Origin: Tetradesmus obliquus
Taxonomy: Eukaryota; Chlorophyta; Chlorophyceae; Sphaeropleales; Scenedesmaceae
Direction: 5' to 3'
Assembly: GCA_030272155.1 (NCBI GenBank)
Contig: CP126206.1
Span: 2,914,001 to 2,978,000, forward strand
DNA length: 64,000 nucleotides
Shown here: piece by piece, positions 22,995 through 35,097 of the stretch
Numbering within the stretch: the first letter of the stretch is position 1
Layout: each line of letters begins with the position of its first letter
Notes under the pieces: model-generated
What the model was told of the DNA's origin: nothing
The model's database searches: none
The model's input: the letters and a program-made list of their open reading frames with translations, nothing else
Position numbers and translations under genes: made by a program

Positions 22995-23376
22995 AGCTGC
23001 TAATTCCGATGCTTAAAGTTCAAGATTCAAATATTATAGCATTTTTATCTAGTTGCGGCTGGAAAAGAGGGGCGTAGGACCACCGAGCGAATTCAAATTG
23101 CAGCGGGACATGCTCGCTGCAAGCAGCGCATACGCACTATTTAGAACGACATATTAACAAAACGCTCATTACTGTTTCCTATGGCCAGAGTGTTGGTGAG
23201 GCTTCGGAAAACCCCGGCGTCGTCACTCTTAATTACTTTTCTTGCTGTCTATTGCTGTTTGCCGCTCAAAAGCCTCTTGACGCATGGGCAAAGAGATTAC
23301 TCATTGTGCGCCGATGCACTGCACGAAAAAACGGTATTTCCCGGCACACTCCGACATCAAATCACCGCTTGACACC
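22995..23376. promoter_or_regulatory. Divergent 5' region between TIMELESS and the LRR gene
   Basis: 382 bp separate the two start codons, which point away from each other, so both promoters must lie here or overlap the 5' UTRs. The stretch is clearly less rich in CAG/CTG than its flanks and holds AT-rich pieces (ATATTATAGC near 23030, TATTTAG near 23140). No specific factor site is claimed. Confidence 0.5.
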
Positions 23377-23827
23377 ATGATCTCCAAACCTGTCCGTTCA
23401 ATTCTATTATTACTAGTGTTATGCCTGATTTGCGCCCCTGAATCACACGCTCGGCTCCAGTTCATGCTGCCAGCTGCTGTCACGTCAAGCAGCAGTGACA
23501 CGCCCTCTCCTGCAGGCCCTGCTGCAACTTTCGGCCTGTCTCTGGGATCCATCACAAAAACCGTGTCGCTCTCTCCATTTGGCCTATCGCTGGCCGTATC
23601 TACGGGCGAAAAGGCGGCACCCACCCCTGCAGCTGCACAAGCCAGTGCTTTGCTAGCTGGCAAAGCAGCCTGCCTGCAGGACCCCAAGGGAAGTTTGGCC
23701 AGCTGGGTAGCAGGCATGGACCATTGCAGCAGCTGGAAGGGTTTAAAGTGTGATGAGAAGACGGGTTTAGTGAAGGAGCTGGACCTGGAGGGGGCGGGGC
23801 TGGCGGTGAGTGAGCCAGGGCTACGGG

Positions 23828-23875
<48 letters not shown>

Positions 23876-26343
23876 GGAGCAGGGTGGTGCTCACTGGCGT
23901 CTCAGCTGTGTATTCCTGTTTTCTTCATCACGGCAGCAACAGCAGCGGCAGCAGCATTGTCGTTGCCAGTGTGTGGCTTCGTTAAATCTGCCCGACAAGC
24001 GAATCAGGTGCACTGATGACATGCATCACTGGCAGCGTAACCTGCAGGTCTCCTCTGTAGCCATGCCACTCCTGCAGATACACACCCACAGTTCATATCA
24101 TTGGTGCCCGTTTTGTCTGTGCTGCTGCTGTGATGTCTACCCATCGAAATTCAAAACCACCACAATTGCCCAGGGTTGCCTGCCAAAGGAGTGGGCAGCG
24201 CTCACAAGCTTGGAAGAGCTAAAGCTCAAGAAAAACAGCCTCACTGGAACTATTCCCACCGAGTGGTCACAGCTGGTCAACTTGCAGGAAATCAATTTGA
24301 AAGGCAACAAGCTGACAGGGCAGCTGCCAGCCGACTGGTCAAAGCTGGTCAACTTGCAGGAACTGAACCTTGCTGACAACGCACTGACTGGGCCGCTGCC
24401 AGCGGCTTGGTCAGCGCTGGGCAGCTTGCAGGAAATGATCCTTGCAGGAAACCAGCTGAGTGGTGAGCTGCCGTCGGGCTGGTCTGCCCTCACCAAACTG
24501 GAGAAGCTGCAGCTGTCCAAAAACAAGCTGACTGGGCAGCTGCCAGCCGCCTGGTCTGCGCTTGCCAGCTTGCAGGAACTGATCCTTGCAGGAAACCGCG
24601 GCCTTGGTGGGCCACTGCCGTCGGGCTGGTGGGCGATGCGCAGCTTGCAGGACTTGAGCCTCGGCGGGAACCAGCACACCGGGCCGCTGCCAGCAGAATG
24701 GTCTGCTCTGCGGGCTTTGAAAAAACTCAAATTGGGCGGGAACAAGCTGACTGGACCTCTCCCGGCATCCTGGAGTGCTTTGAAAAACTTGGAGGAGCTT
24801 GATTTGGGCGGGAACCAGCTGACTGGGCAGCTGCCGGCGGGCTGGTCTGTGTTGGCGAGCTTGCAGGAACTTGATCTGAGCAAGAACGCGCTGACGGGGC
24901 AGCTGCCGGCAGCATGGGGTGCGCTGAAAAAGTTGGAGGAGCTAGATCTGGTTAAAAACAAGGTTGGTCACTGAATGAAGAGCGTGCATGTTATACACGC
25001 GGCTTGCACAGTTGGGTCAAAGTTGTGCGTTCAGCATGTGTGTGTTTGCTCGTGTGTTGTTATCCACTTTGCAGCAAGCCTATTGTATGGTGCCACCGGC
25101 AAGCCCCTGGTTGCATTGCGCCCCTGGAAGTGCAGGTCGCAGATGCCGACATGTGCTGCTTGATCGCCCGCTGCCAATGCATGCCTGCTGCTGCTGCTGC
25201 TGCTGCCGCTGCTGCTGCTGCTGTTACTCATGCGCACCTGCTGCATCCGCTGCCTGCCTGCTGCTGCTGCTGCTGCTGCTGCTGGCAGCTGTCGGGCCCG
25301 CTGCCTGCTGCCTGGGCGCAGCTGGCCAGCCTGGAGGAGCTGGATGTCTCAAACAACAGCCTGACAGGTGGGTGGTTTATGTTTTTTTTCCTCAGGCACT
25401 TGATATTACCGTGTTGCGCTATACCGCTAGCTAGCGTGTGATGTATGAATTCATTTTACGCGTGTGTCTCTCGCTGCTGGCCTGCTGCCTTTTAAGCTCA
25501 GCAGCGGCTGCCGCAGAGATTGCGTCACCGACACTTTGCTAATGAGTGTGTCTGTGGATGGTATGCTGCAGGCCCGCTGCCAGCGGCGATGGCCTCCCTG
25601 AGCAAGCTAGAGGAGCTGGAGCTGCAGCACAACAACTTCCAGGTGGGCTGTCATTATAAAATTCAAACATTGTTACATTGTTAGGCGCTAATCCCGAAAT
25701 ATAATATCCTGAGTCATGATAGAGGCTGGCAGGGAATCTGGCCTCCCTGAGCAAGCTGGAGGAGCTGGAGCTGCAGCACAACATATTCCAGCTGGGCTGT
25801 CAGATTACAATCAAACACTGTTATACTGTAGAGGACCTCTTGTTATCTAATCTTAGCCCTGACCTCTTCAAGCGTGCATTTTCACAAGCCTCAGGTTTGG
25901 CAGGCTGCCAGCGTGCCAGGCCATGCCAGGTCAAGCTGACTACATACACACGCTTGCAAAATGCTGTGCGCCCTGCGCTCCGAGCAGTTTGATACAACGC
26001 AACATAGTCAAACATATTGCTGCATCTGTCTGCTGTGTCTGCAGGGCACCGTGCCTCAGGAATGTGCTGGCCTGGAGTCCCTAGAGGAGCTGTCACATTT
26101 CAAAATCCACCATGACGCTAGTGCTGCTGCTGCTGCCGTTGTTTTCTGCTGCTGCAGGGCACTGTCCCACAGGAGTGGGCGGGGTTAAAACCTCTGGAAG
26201 AGCTGCCACTGCATGAAAGCACACATGCCGCTGCTGCTGCTGCTGCTGTTGCTTGCTGCTGCAGGGCACCTTGCCGCAGGAGTGGGCCGGCTTGACATCT
26301 CTGGAGGAGCTGTCACTCTTCAACAACCCTGACGCTGCTGCTG

Positions 26344-26381
<38 letters not shown>

Positions 26382-26927
26382 GCTGCTGCTGCTGCCGCTG
26401 CTGCCGCTAATATCTGCTGCTGCAGGGCACTGTGCCTCAAGAGTTGTTTGGCCTGAGGTCTCTAGCGGAGCTGTCACAACTTCAAAAAACCATCGTGACG
26501 CTACTGCTGCTGCTGCTGCTGCTGCCGCCGCCACCGTTATCTGCTGTGTGCGCAGGGTACCGTGCCGCAGGAGTGGTCAGCGTTAAAGTCCCTAGAGGAG
26601 CTGTCCCTTTTCGAAAACCCTGGCCTCAAGGGCTGCCTGCCAGCCTCTTTCAAGGCACAGGAAGTGGAGCTTGGGCGCCCAAAAGGCAGCAGCAGCAGCA
26701 GCAGCAGCAAGGATGCTGATGAAGAAAAATTTGCAGACGACAAGGATGATAGAGAGAAGGGCAAAGCTAAGGGCAAGGAGAAAGGCAAGGATGCACAAGA
26801 TGCACCAGGTGCAGGAGGTCAGAAAAGGACTAAAGGCAAGGACAAGGGCAAAGACAAACAGAAAGAGGGCGGGGCTGCTGTTGTTGCTGCTGCCGTTGTC
26901 AATACTGGCCTGAGTGGCTGGTGCTAG
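23377..26927 (+). CDS. Secreted leucine-rich-repeat protein (about 579 aa, 5 exons)
   Basis: Model: 23377-23805, 24174-24962, 25289-25367, 25572-25642, 26556-26927; all junctions are GT-AG and phase-continuous (580 codons with TAG). The N-terminus MISKPVRSILLLLVLCLICA is a signal peptide. ALLAGKAACLQDPKGSLASW with CSSWKGLKCDE is a plant-type LRR N-cap. Exons 2-5 carry about 14 repeats of 24 residues of the plant type (GxLPxxWSALxxLxELxLxxNxLT). The C-terminus is a Lys/Gly/Glu tail (KGKAKGKEKGKD) ending VNTGLSGWC. No transmembrane helix or kinase follows, so a secreted or wall LRR protein is likelier than a receptor kinase. The ligand is unknown. Conserved Trp in each repeat (EW/DW/AW) is a local peculiarity. 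Extra 5' fragments of the last exon lie at 26045-26500. Confidence 0.8.
26045..26500 (+). repeat. Four upstream copies of the last LRR exon start
   Basis: At 26045, about 26159, 26266 and 26426, CTGCAG (or GCTGCAG) acceptors are followed by GT[VL]PQExxGLxSLEEL and then by (CTG)n instead of a donor. They match the start of the intact exon at 26556 (GTVPQEWSALKSLEELSLFE). Lack of donors suggests they are intronic remnants, although each offers a usable acceptor. Confidence 0.75.
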
Positions 26928-26939
26928 CTGCAGGGGCGT

Positions 26940-27937
26940 GACCTGCCGACACCTGCAGCACTGATGCAATCGCAAGAAAGAAAAACGGCCAAAAGAAGGG
27001 TAAAACCAAGCAGAAGGAGGGTGGTGAGAAGCTGGCTGGGGCTGCAGCTGTTGCCGCTGTTGTGGTCAACACTGGCATCACCGGCTGGTGTTAGCTGCTT
27101 GCGCCCTGAATTTATTTTACTTGGGGCAGTGGCGTGTTTCAGTAACAACCCGGGCCTCAAGAGTTGCCTGGCAGCCTTTTTCAAGGCACAAAAACTGGAG
27201 CTTGGGCGTCCAAAGAGCAGCAGCAGCAGCAGCAGGATGCTGATGAGGAGAAATATGCAGGACATGATGAAGAGAAGGGAAAGGTTAAGGGCAAGGAGAA
27301 GGGCAAGGACAAGGGTAAAGGCAAACAGAAGGAGGGTGGGGCTGCTGTTGTTGCTGCTGCCGTTGTCAATACTGGCCTCAGTGGCTGGTGCTAGCTGCAG
27401 GGGTGTGATCTACACCTGCAGCAACTGGGCAACTACTAGAGTAGAACAGCAGGGAAAGGGAGAGAAGGGCAAGGAGAAGGGCAAGGACAGGCAGAAGGAG
27501 GGCGGGGCCGCTGCTGTTGCTGCTGCTACAGTCAACCACCATGCTGGTGCTCACAGCAGCAGACAAGCATAAGGAGGGCGGGGCTGCTGTTGGCGCTGCT
27601 GCCATCGTCAACACATGTGCCTGTACAGGCCTGAGCGGCTGGTGCTAGGTGCAGCGGCGTGACCTGCTGACAGCCGCAGCACTGATGCAATTGCAAGAAA
27701 GAAAAAAGGCAAGGAGAAGGGTGTGGCCAAGGGCAAGGACAAGCGGAAGGAGGGCGGCGACAAGCTGTCTACGGCTGCCGCTGTCGCTGCTGCTGTGGTC
27801 AACACTGGCATTAGCGGCTGGTGCTAGTTGCTTGCGCCCCTGAATTCTCCAGTTGGCCGAGTGATTGTGACAACCCTGGCCTCAAGGGCTGCCTGCCAGC
27901 CTCTTTCAAGGCCCCAGAAGTGGAGCTGGGGCGGCCA

Positions 27938-27974
<37 letters not shown>

Positions 27975-28080
27975 AGGGTTGCGCTTGGGGCAGTGGCGTG
28001 TGCGACAATTCTGGCCTCAAGGGCTGCCTTGCAGCAACCTTCAAGGCACAGGATGCTGAGCTAGGGAAGCTGAGCTGCCC
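26940..28080 (+). repeat. Downstream decayed copies of the LRR protein C-terminal exon
   Basis: The ending VNTG[LI][ST]GWC plus TAG recurs near 27090, 27390, 27645 and 27825, four times after the real end at 26927. Two copies also carry the preceding NPGLKSCLAAFFKAQKLELG / NPGLKGCLPASFKAPEVELG block (27150 and 27870), and the Lys/Gly tail (KEKGKDKGKGKQKEGG) is repeated. A further piece, DNSGLKGCLAATFKAQDAEL, lies at 28005-28065. Frames are broken between copies, so this is 3' flanking debris or an unusually long 3' UTR. Confidence 0.75.
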
Positions 28081-29164
28081 TTGGCATATCACAACTTGTG
28101 TGAACACAGCCCATTTTCGGGCCAATGACCGGCTCATTGGGCACCCACTAAATCACTTCTTGAACAATCCTCTTGTTGAACCATCCGCTTTCATTATATG
28201 TTATCATATGCCGCCGGCATAATGCGGCGCATATGAGACCATGGGGTGAGGATGCAAGCTGTGCCATGCCACGTGCACGTGGGCGTTGCGTTGATTTGTG
28301 TTGGTTTGATCTTCATGTATATATTCCCTGTAATGTTTCTCTTTCTGCAGGTGCTGCGCTTGACTTGGTGCTGCTTGTACAGCATGGAAGGAAACTTCCA
28401 TTACAAATGGGCATCAGATGTGCAGCGCTGCGCACGTGCAGACTATAGCGCTGTGATCGATGGTGCGGTGCCTGCTGTGGTCTAGCTCCATATTCGTAAG
28501 CCCACAACATCAGTGCCAGTAATTGGTGGCGACATGTGACTCATACGTGCCTCTACTTCCCTGCATCAGCCTTGGGTGCTGGTATCTGTCACACAGACCC
28601 TGCCTGTCATTCGCGCCACGCTGCTAAGACCGCAGTGAGTGAATGAGCATTTGATCGTATGCAATGACTGATTTTACTGCAAGTAGCTTCGCGACCCTGA
28701 AACACACCGAATGCAGACCAAAAGTTCCCATCGCGCCTGTGGCTCGACCTTGTCTAGTTGTGAATACAAATTGTCGAAAAGCGGCTTCTTGAAATTGTTA
28801 AATAATGCTATTTTTGCTGGTCGGGTGTGACTGGGCAGTATGCCCTCATGGATGGCTCGTCAGAGCAGGATAGGCGCATGTCGACAGCAAGTGAAATAGT
28901 AAGAGGTAAGAAAACACCTCTCTCATTTTATCATGGTAATCAACATGGCATGGCAGCTTCAAGGGCGCGAAACCGTTTCCTTGCACCAAGTACCGCGCTT
29001 CATAGCGCAACCTCTTACAAGTCGCTGATGACATAGTATAAATGCTATTGTGCCATTTTTGCTCATTTTAGGCTTAGAGACAGCAGGCGACCTTTCCCGC
29101 GCCTGCTGACCCGCCCAGCAGCAGCAGCAGCAGCAGCAGTGCAGCTGCTCCGCTGCTGAGCAGC
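28081..29164. other. Intergenic stretch, no gene recognised
   Basis: Triplet runs are sparse here. A CTGCAG acceptor at about 28346-28351 precedes a short open stretch (VLRLTWCCLYSMEGNFHYKW) ending at a stop near 28483, which could be an unplaced 3' exon but has no supporting homology. TGTAA, the usual green-algal polyadenylation signal, occurs near 28330. The last 130 bp contain (CAG)n just before the next start codon. Confidence 0.4.
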
Positions 29165-30212
29165 ATGCATCCGGGAAGCAGCACCAGAAACGGGCAGCGA
29201 GTTCCAGATCTCGTGCTGCTTCGATATGCTGCATCCCTGGCAGCAGCAGGTCTGGCTGATCCCGAAATCATGTCCCGGGCGCAGCCAGAAAGCGTGGCGC
29301 TGCTGCGCATGGCAGCAGCAGCAGCAGAGGCCGCATCAGATGCAGAGTACGAGAACCCACTGGCTCGCAGACGCACTGTTGAAATAGCAGCGGACGTCCA
29401 CAGTGCGATAGACAGCATTCGGTCGAGCGCGGGAGGGGCAGGCAGCGACTCTGGTGCAAGGGGTCAACCTGCACAATCTTTTGACTTGCTAAGGCAAGCA
29501 GCAGAAGCTGCAGAGGCAGCAGTGCACTCTGCAGCAGCAGCAATGCAGGAAAGCCCCCGAACCACCCTCTACACAGCAGCTCAGCGGCCGATTTCCGCGC
29601 GCCTGGCAGCTTATGTGGTGGCGAGCGGATCGGCAGATGCAGAAGCCAAAGCGGCAGCAGCAGCAATCGCAGCAGCACGTGCAGCGTCGCGAGCTGCTGC
29701 CGAAAAGAGCCGCAGCAGCAGCCGCAACCCAGGTAGCGTTGCTGGCAGCGCACCAGCAGCAGCGGCTGGGTCGCAGGACCGCATTGCTGTTGCTGCTGCT
29801 CGCTACGCTAGCAGGGCAGCAGCAGCAGTTTCACTTGCCGAGCGTAAGTCTCAGGGTGGTGGCAGCTATAACAACCACAGCTACCGCAGCAGCAGCCCGC
29901 AGCGCAATAGCAGTCCACAGCGCAACAACAGCAGCACACAGCGCAACAGCAGTGCAACTGCTGTACTGCCTGGCCGAGGCAGGTCTGGAGGCGGTACACT
30001 CCATAGCAGCTTGAAGCAGTCAACAGGCGGTACATCCGGTACAGCTGCAGGAGGATCAGGCGGTACAGCAGGCAGTACAGGTCACAGCATCCGCTGGGCA
30101 GATCAGCCGCGCAGCAGCAGCAATGTAGCAGCAGAGGCGGCGGCTGCACTGCAGCGCAGCAGCAGCAGCAGGAACCGCACCAATGACTACTGCACAGCAG
30201 CAGGGTATGGAC

Positions 30213-30258
<46 letters not shown>

Positions 30259-30711
30259 CAGGCACCCTTCAGAAGTGGGGTGTGCCTTATCTGAGGCTGC
30301 TTTCCGGGCATCTGCAGCAGCAGCAGCAGCCTCAGAGCAATCGGCAGCAGCATTGGCAGCAGCAGACCAAGCAGGGCTGCCTGCTGCTGCTGATCTAGCA
30401 GATCAGGCTCGGCTCGAGGGGCGCTATAACAATGGGGGCTTGACGTTACATAACATGTTACTTTATGATGACTCAGATCCGGAGAGCCCAGTGGCGTCGC
30501 TCGTGCACAACCAGCCGCCAGCAGCAGCAGCAGCAGCAGCAGCAGGCTCGGCATCATCTGCCACTTCGTCTGCTTCACTGAACCTTGATGGGTTCTTTCT
30601 GGCAGATTGCAGCGCCCCGAACAGCCGCTGCAACAGCATGGCAGGCAGGAAAAAGTCCAGTGCTGGCGGCTACAAGCAGCAGCAGCAGCAGCAGCAGCAA
30701 AGGAAGCCTCC

Positions 30712-30743
<32 letters not shown>

Positions 30744-30829
30744 GTGAGGTGAGTCTTGCTACAGCAGCCGCAGCAGCGGCGGCAGCAGCGCGCTCAGAAG
30801 CTGCAGCGAATGCGGCTCGATCCCATGCC

Positions 30830-30870
<41 letters not shown>

Positions 30871-31137
30871 GCTCAAGCCTGGGGGTGCCGCCCCGGCAGA
30901 CTTGCAGCGGCTCTCAGCTGCAGGCAGGCAGAAGAGTGAGGAGCTGGCTGGCAGGCAGAAGAGTGAGAAGCTGGCTGGCAGGCAAAAGAGTGAGGAGCTG
31001 CCTCATGAGCTCATGGACTCTGACATCTGTGCACTAGCTTGCCAGAGGCAGCAGCAGCAGCAGCAGCTGGCGGCAGGTCACAACCCATTGCAGCAGCAGC
31101 AGCAGCAGCAGCAGCTGGCACAGGGTCGTAACCCATT

Positions 31138-31169
<32 letters not shown>

Positions 31170-31261
31170 TGCCGCAGATGCGCCGGGAGCGCATTGTCAG
31201 CGTCGGCGGCACCGTGTCGTGGGTGCAGGCTCTAGTGGCACAGTCAGCAGAAGCCAAGGCA

Positions 31262-31293
<32 letters not shown>

Positions 31294-33346
31294 GCAGCAA
31301 GCACCGGCTCAGAAGCAGCGGCAGCAGCAGCAGCAGCAGCAGCAAGCTTCGCCGCAGCCAGCTGCACTGAGTGATGCCCAGCAGCGGCTGCAGGAGCAGG
31401 GCAGCAGCAGCAGCTATGACAGCAGCAGCAGCAGCAGCAGCGGCGACGGCTCGCCAGCACGCAAGCAGCAGCGGCATCCTCCGCTGCAGCAGCTGCAGCA
31501 GCTGCGCATGCAGCGCGTGGCTGCTGCCGCGGCGCACCTGAAAGAGGTGCAGCAGCAGCAGCACCAGCCAGATCAGCAGCAGCAGCAGCAGCAGCATGTC
31601 AGGCTGACATCAGCGCTGCTAGAAGGCCAGCCGTCAGATAACAGCTCCGCCCTTTCATCTGAAGTTGAACCGGCATCGCCTGCAAGTTGGAAGATTCCTT
31701 CAGGCATGCCGCGTGGGAAGTTCAGCAGCAGCCTCACGCCTCCTCCCCCTGCTGCTGCTGCTGCTGCTGGCAGCAACGCAGCGGAGCTTGATCTAGGGCT
31801 GTCACTGTCCCGCCTGAAGATGCCGCCATCCGGAAATTCGAATTTAAATTCAAATGCGGTGTCAGACAAAGTCATGAGGAGCTCTTCCGGCGGCTTGTCT
31901 GTGCTGTCTCGCATGTTTGGCAGGCAGGGGACAGCAGATGACTCAGCAGCAGCATCAGCAGCAGAAGGATCAGCTGCAAATGCTGCTACTGTGGTGGCAG
32001 CACCAGTAGGAGCAGTGGCAGCAGCTGTACTGAGCAAAAAGCAGCAGCAGCAGCAGCAGCAGCAGCAAAAGAAGGGCAGCAGCGGCCTAGAGGAAGCACC
32101 CCTGCTGAAGCACAGCAGCGTGCTGAACAGCGCCGGCAGCGACAGCAGCAGCAGCAGCAGCAGCAGCAAGCAGCTGCAGCAGCACTCGCGGCTGATCCCG
32201 GCCCGCCCAGTCAGCCAGACCCTTTTTAAAAAAGAGGCTTCCCGCTTCTGGCAGCGCACCAGCCGCACCAAGTACATGCTGTGTGTGCTGCTGCCGCTGC
32301 TGTTAGTAACGGTGTTAGTCGGCGGCGGTTTAGGGGCCTGGGCGTGGCTGCGGAAGCAGGACAGGCACAGCGCGGCGGCTGGTGGGGTGGTGGGCCAGCC
32401 TCTGATGTTTGAGGTGGCTCTGGCGGTGCCTGCACGGCAGCAGCGAAGCTGTGACGCCTGGTTTGGCAGCAGACAGGTGAGAAAGCTTGTGTTGATTTTG
32501 TTCGTTGATTTCGTTCGTTTCGTTTTTGACACTACCAGTATGCTTATGTGGTTGTCGAACGTTTTGTTGATTCTGCTTTCAGGCATACGATGCAGCAGCA
32601 GTGGTTTGAGGCCTGGGCGTGGCACAGCGCGGCGGCTGGCGGGGTGGTGGGCCAGCCGCTGCGCCCAATGTTGCCTCATTGGCACTGCAGGGACAGGATG
32701 CGTACCGGCTCACCTTTGCAGAAGCCTACTCTGAAGCCCTCAGGTTCCTAACAAAGATACATGCACCTCAGTTCTGCCAACGCTGCTTTCCTGACTGCAC
32801 TGCAGAGGCTGGATGCGTACCGGCTGACCTTTGCAGACGCTCACTCAAACATCACTTGGAAGTGTCAGATCATGGCAGCCTCCGCGCATCGTCTTGTACA
32901 TTGCAGAGGCTGGATGCGTACCGGCTGACCTTTGCAGACGCTACTTGTGCATGAACAAATGCTGCAAGGACTTCTGAACTTGTGTCTACCTTCCTGCCTT
33001 TGATGCACTGCAGAGGCTGGATGCGTACCGGCTGACCTTTGCAGACGCCTACTCGGAAGACCTGAACATACCAGACGTAGTACATAAACTTCAGTTCTGC
33101 CAACGCTGCTTTCCTGATTGCACTGCAGAGGCTGTATACGTACTGGCTGATCTTTGCAGACGCTTACTCATAAATGACTGGCATGTCACATCACCTGAGG
33201 CTTCGTGCATGCTTTTTATGCATTGCAGAGGCTTGATGCGTACCGGCTCACCTTTGCAGACGCCTACTCGGAAGCCCTCAACATACCAGTTGGTGACTTC
33301 CGGGTAGGAACAGTCACCTGCAACGGCACCATCATGACAGGAGCAC

Positions 33347-33397
<51 letters not shown>

Positions 33398-34215
33398 CAG
33401 TGCAACCCAGCCGGCTGCTGCTGGCTGTGAACGATTCTGCTGTGCTGGCAGGAATCAATGCAGCAGCAACGCTGACTGGCGCTGCTGCTGCTCGAAACCC
33501 TGCAGCCAAACCCAAAGCAGCAGCAGCAGCAGCAGCAGTGTCACCAGCAGTTCCTCTTGTCGAGATCTCTACGCGCTTCAGCATTGCCGCGTCGTCGGAG
33601 CAGCTCGCCGCGAACTCCGCGCAGCGCTCGCGCGTCGTCAGCAGCGTCGAGTCGAATTCACAGGGCATCCTGCAGGAATCTCTCAGTGAACTTCTGGGAG
33701 TGCAAATTTCGGCGGTACGAAGTGCCTCCCAGGTGCACGACTACTACTTGAGCCCGGGTGAGGTGGAAGCAGCAGCAGCAGCAGCAGAACAGGATGTACA
33801 TCTGGCAATGCAGCCGCCGCCAGCAGCAGAAGCAGCAGCACCAAAGACACCAGTAACTGCTCAGGCTCAGCAGCAGGCTCAGAAGGTGACACCTGCTGCT
33901 GCTGCAGCAGCCTCAGCAGCAGCAGGAAAGCCTGCAGCGCCGGCGCTAGCAACAGTGAAACCTCCTGCAGCAGCAATAGCAGCAGCAGATCCCAATGAGC
34001 AGCGCATGCGCAAAGCTGCACCGCCGCCTAACCCAGCAACAGCATCACCAGCAGCAGCAGCAGCAGCAGCAGCTGGTAAATCTCATGCAGCAGATTGGCC
34101 AGATGACGCTTGGCCTGCAGTGTGGCCGGATCCTCCACCAAACAAGGACAAAAGCAAAGTCAAATCCAAAGATAAGGATCAGAATAAACCGCCATCATCA
34201 GGCAAGAAGCCCAGT

Positions 34216-34259
<44 letters not shown>

Positions 34260-35051
34260 GCAAGGTTCAGGGTACAAGGCACCAGCTGGCAGCACTGAGG
34301 AAGTCTTGCGGCCCTATGCGCCGTTCCCGCTGCCAAAGCACCCAGTAGTTACGCCACCCAGCAGCAGCAGCAGCAGCAGCAGCACTACTGCTGCTGCTGT
34401 GTCACCCGACGGCGGATCGGGTGACGCCAAGCAGCCGGTGACGAATGTCTGGCTGTCTTGGCAGTCCACCAAAACCCCAAACCCAAATCAGGCTGCAACT
34501 TTTACCATACAGGGCCAAGCGCCAGAACTGTCCCCGGGGGGAGATGGTTCAAGTAGCGCCTTGGCCCGCGGTAACAACAGCAGCAACCCCACCCCCACGC
34601 AAGACCCGGCAGCAGCGGCGGCAGCAGCAGTGGCAGCAGCAGCTGCGGGCACCGGCAAGCCAGCGAAGAAGCCTGGACAGAATGCAGCAGCAGCAGATGA
34701 AGCTGAAGTAATGCCTATGCCAGCTCTGACTGCAGCAGCAGCAGCGGCACCTGCAACTGCAAAGGCTGATCCAAGATCAGAAGGCGACAAGGTCTTCCAC
34801 AGCAGCAGCAGCAGCAGCAGCAGCGGCGGCGGCAGCAGCAGCAGCAGCGGCACTGGAAGTGTAGCAGCGGATGAGCCACCAGCTGACCAGCTAGCAGTGC
34901 CTCGTGCAGTAGCACCTCCTGCAGCCGCTGCTGCCAGCAGTGCTCCACAACCGGCTGCTGAAACACCACCTGCACCTGCACCAGCAACAGCAACTCAGCT
35001 GCCGGTGCCAGCAGCACCAGCAGCTCCAGCAGCAGCAGCAGCAGCAGCAGC

Positions 35052-35097
<46 letters not shown>

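Noticed and set aside
23377..26927. LRR receptor kinase
   Set aside because: No transmembrane helix or kinase motif follows the repeats; the protein ends in a Lys/Gly tail and a stop repeated in several copies.
28345..28486. Separate small gene with VLRLTWCCLYSMEGNFHYKW
   Set aside because: Only an acceptor-like CTGCAG and a short open frame support it; there is no start, homology or composition signal.
31573..32685. 370-residue minus-strand open frame opposite the Q-rich membrane protein
   Set aside because: It is a shadow of the plus-strand exon, contains poly-Cys/Leu from CAG runs, and lacks any motif or splice context.
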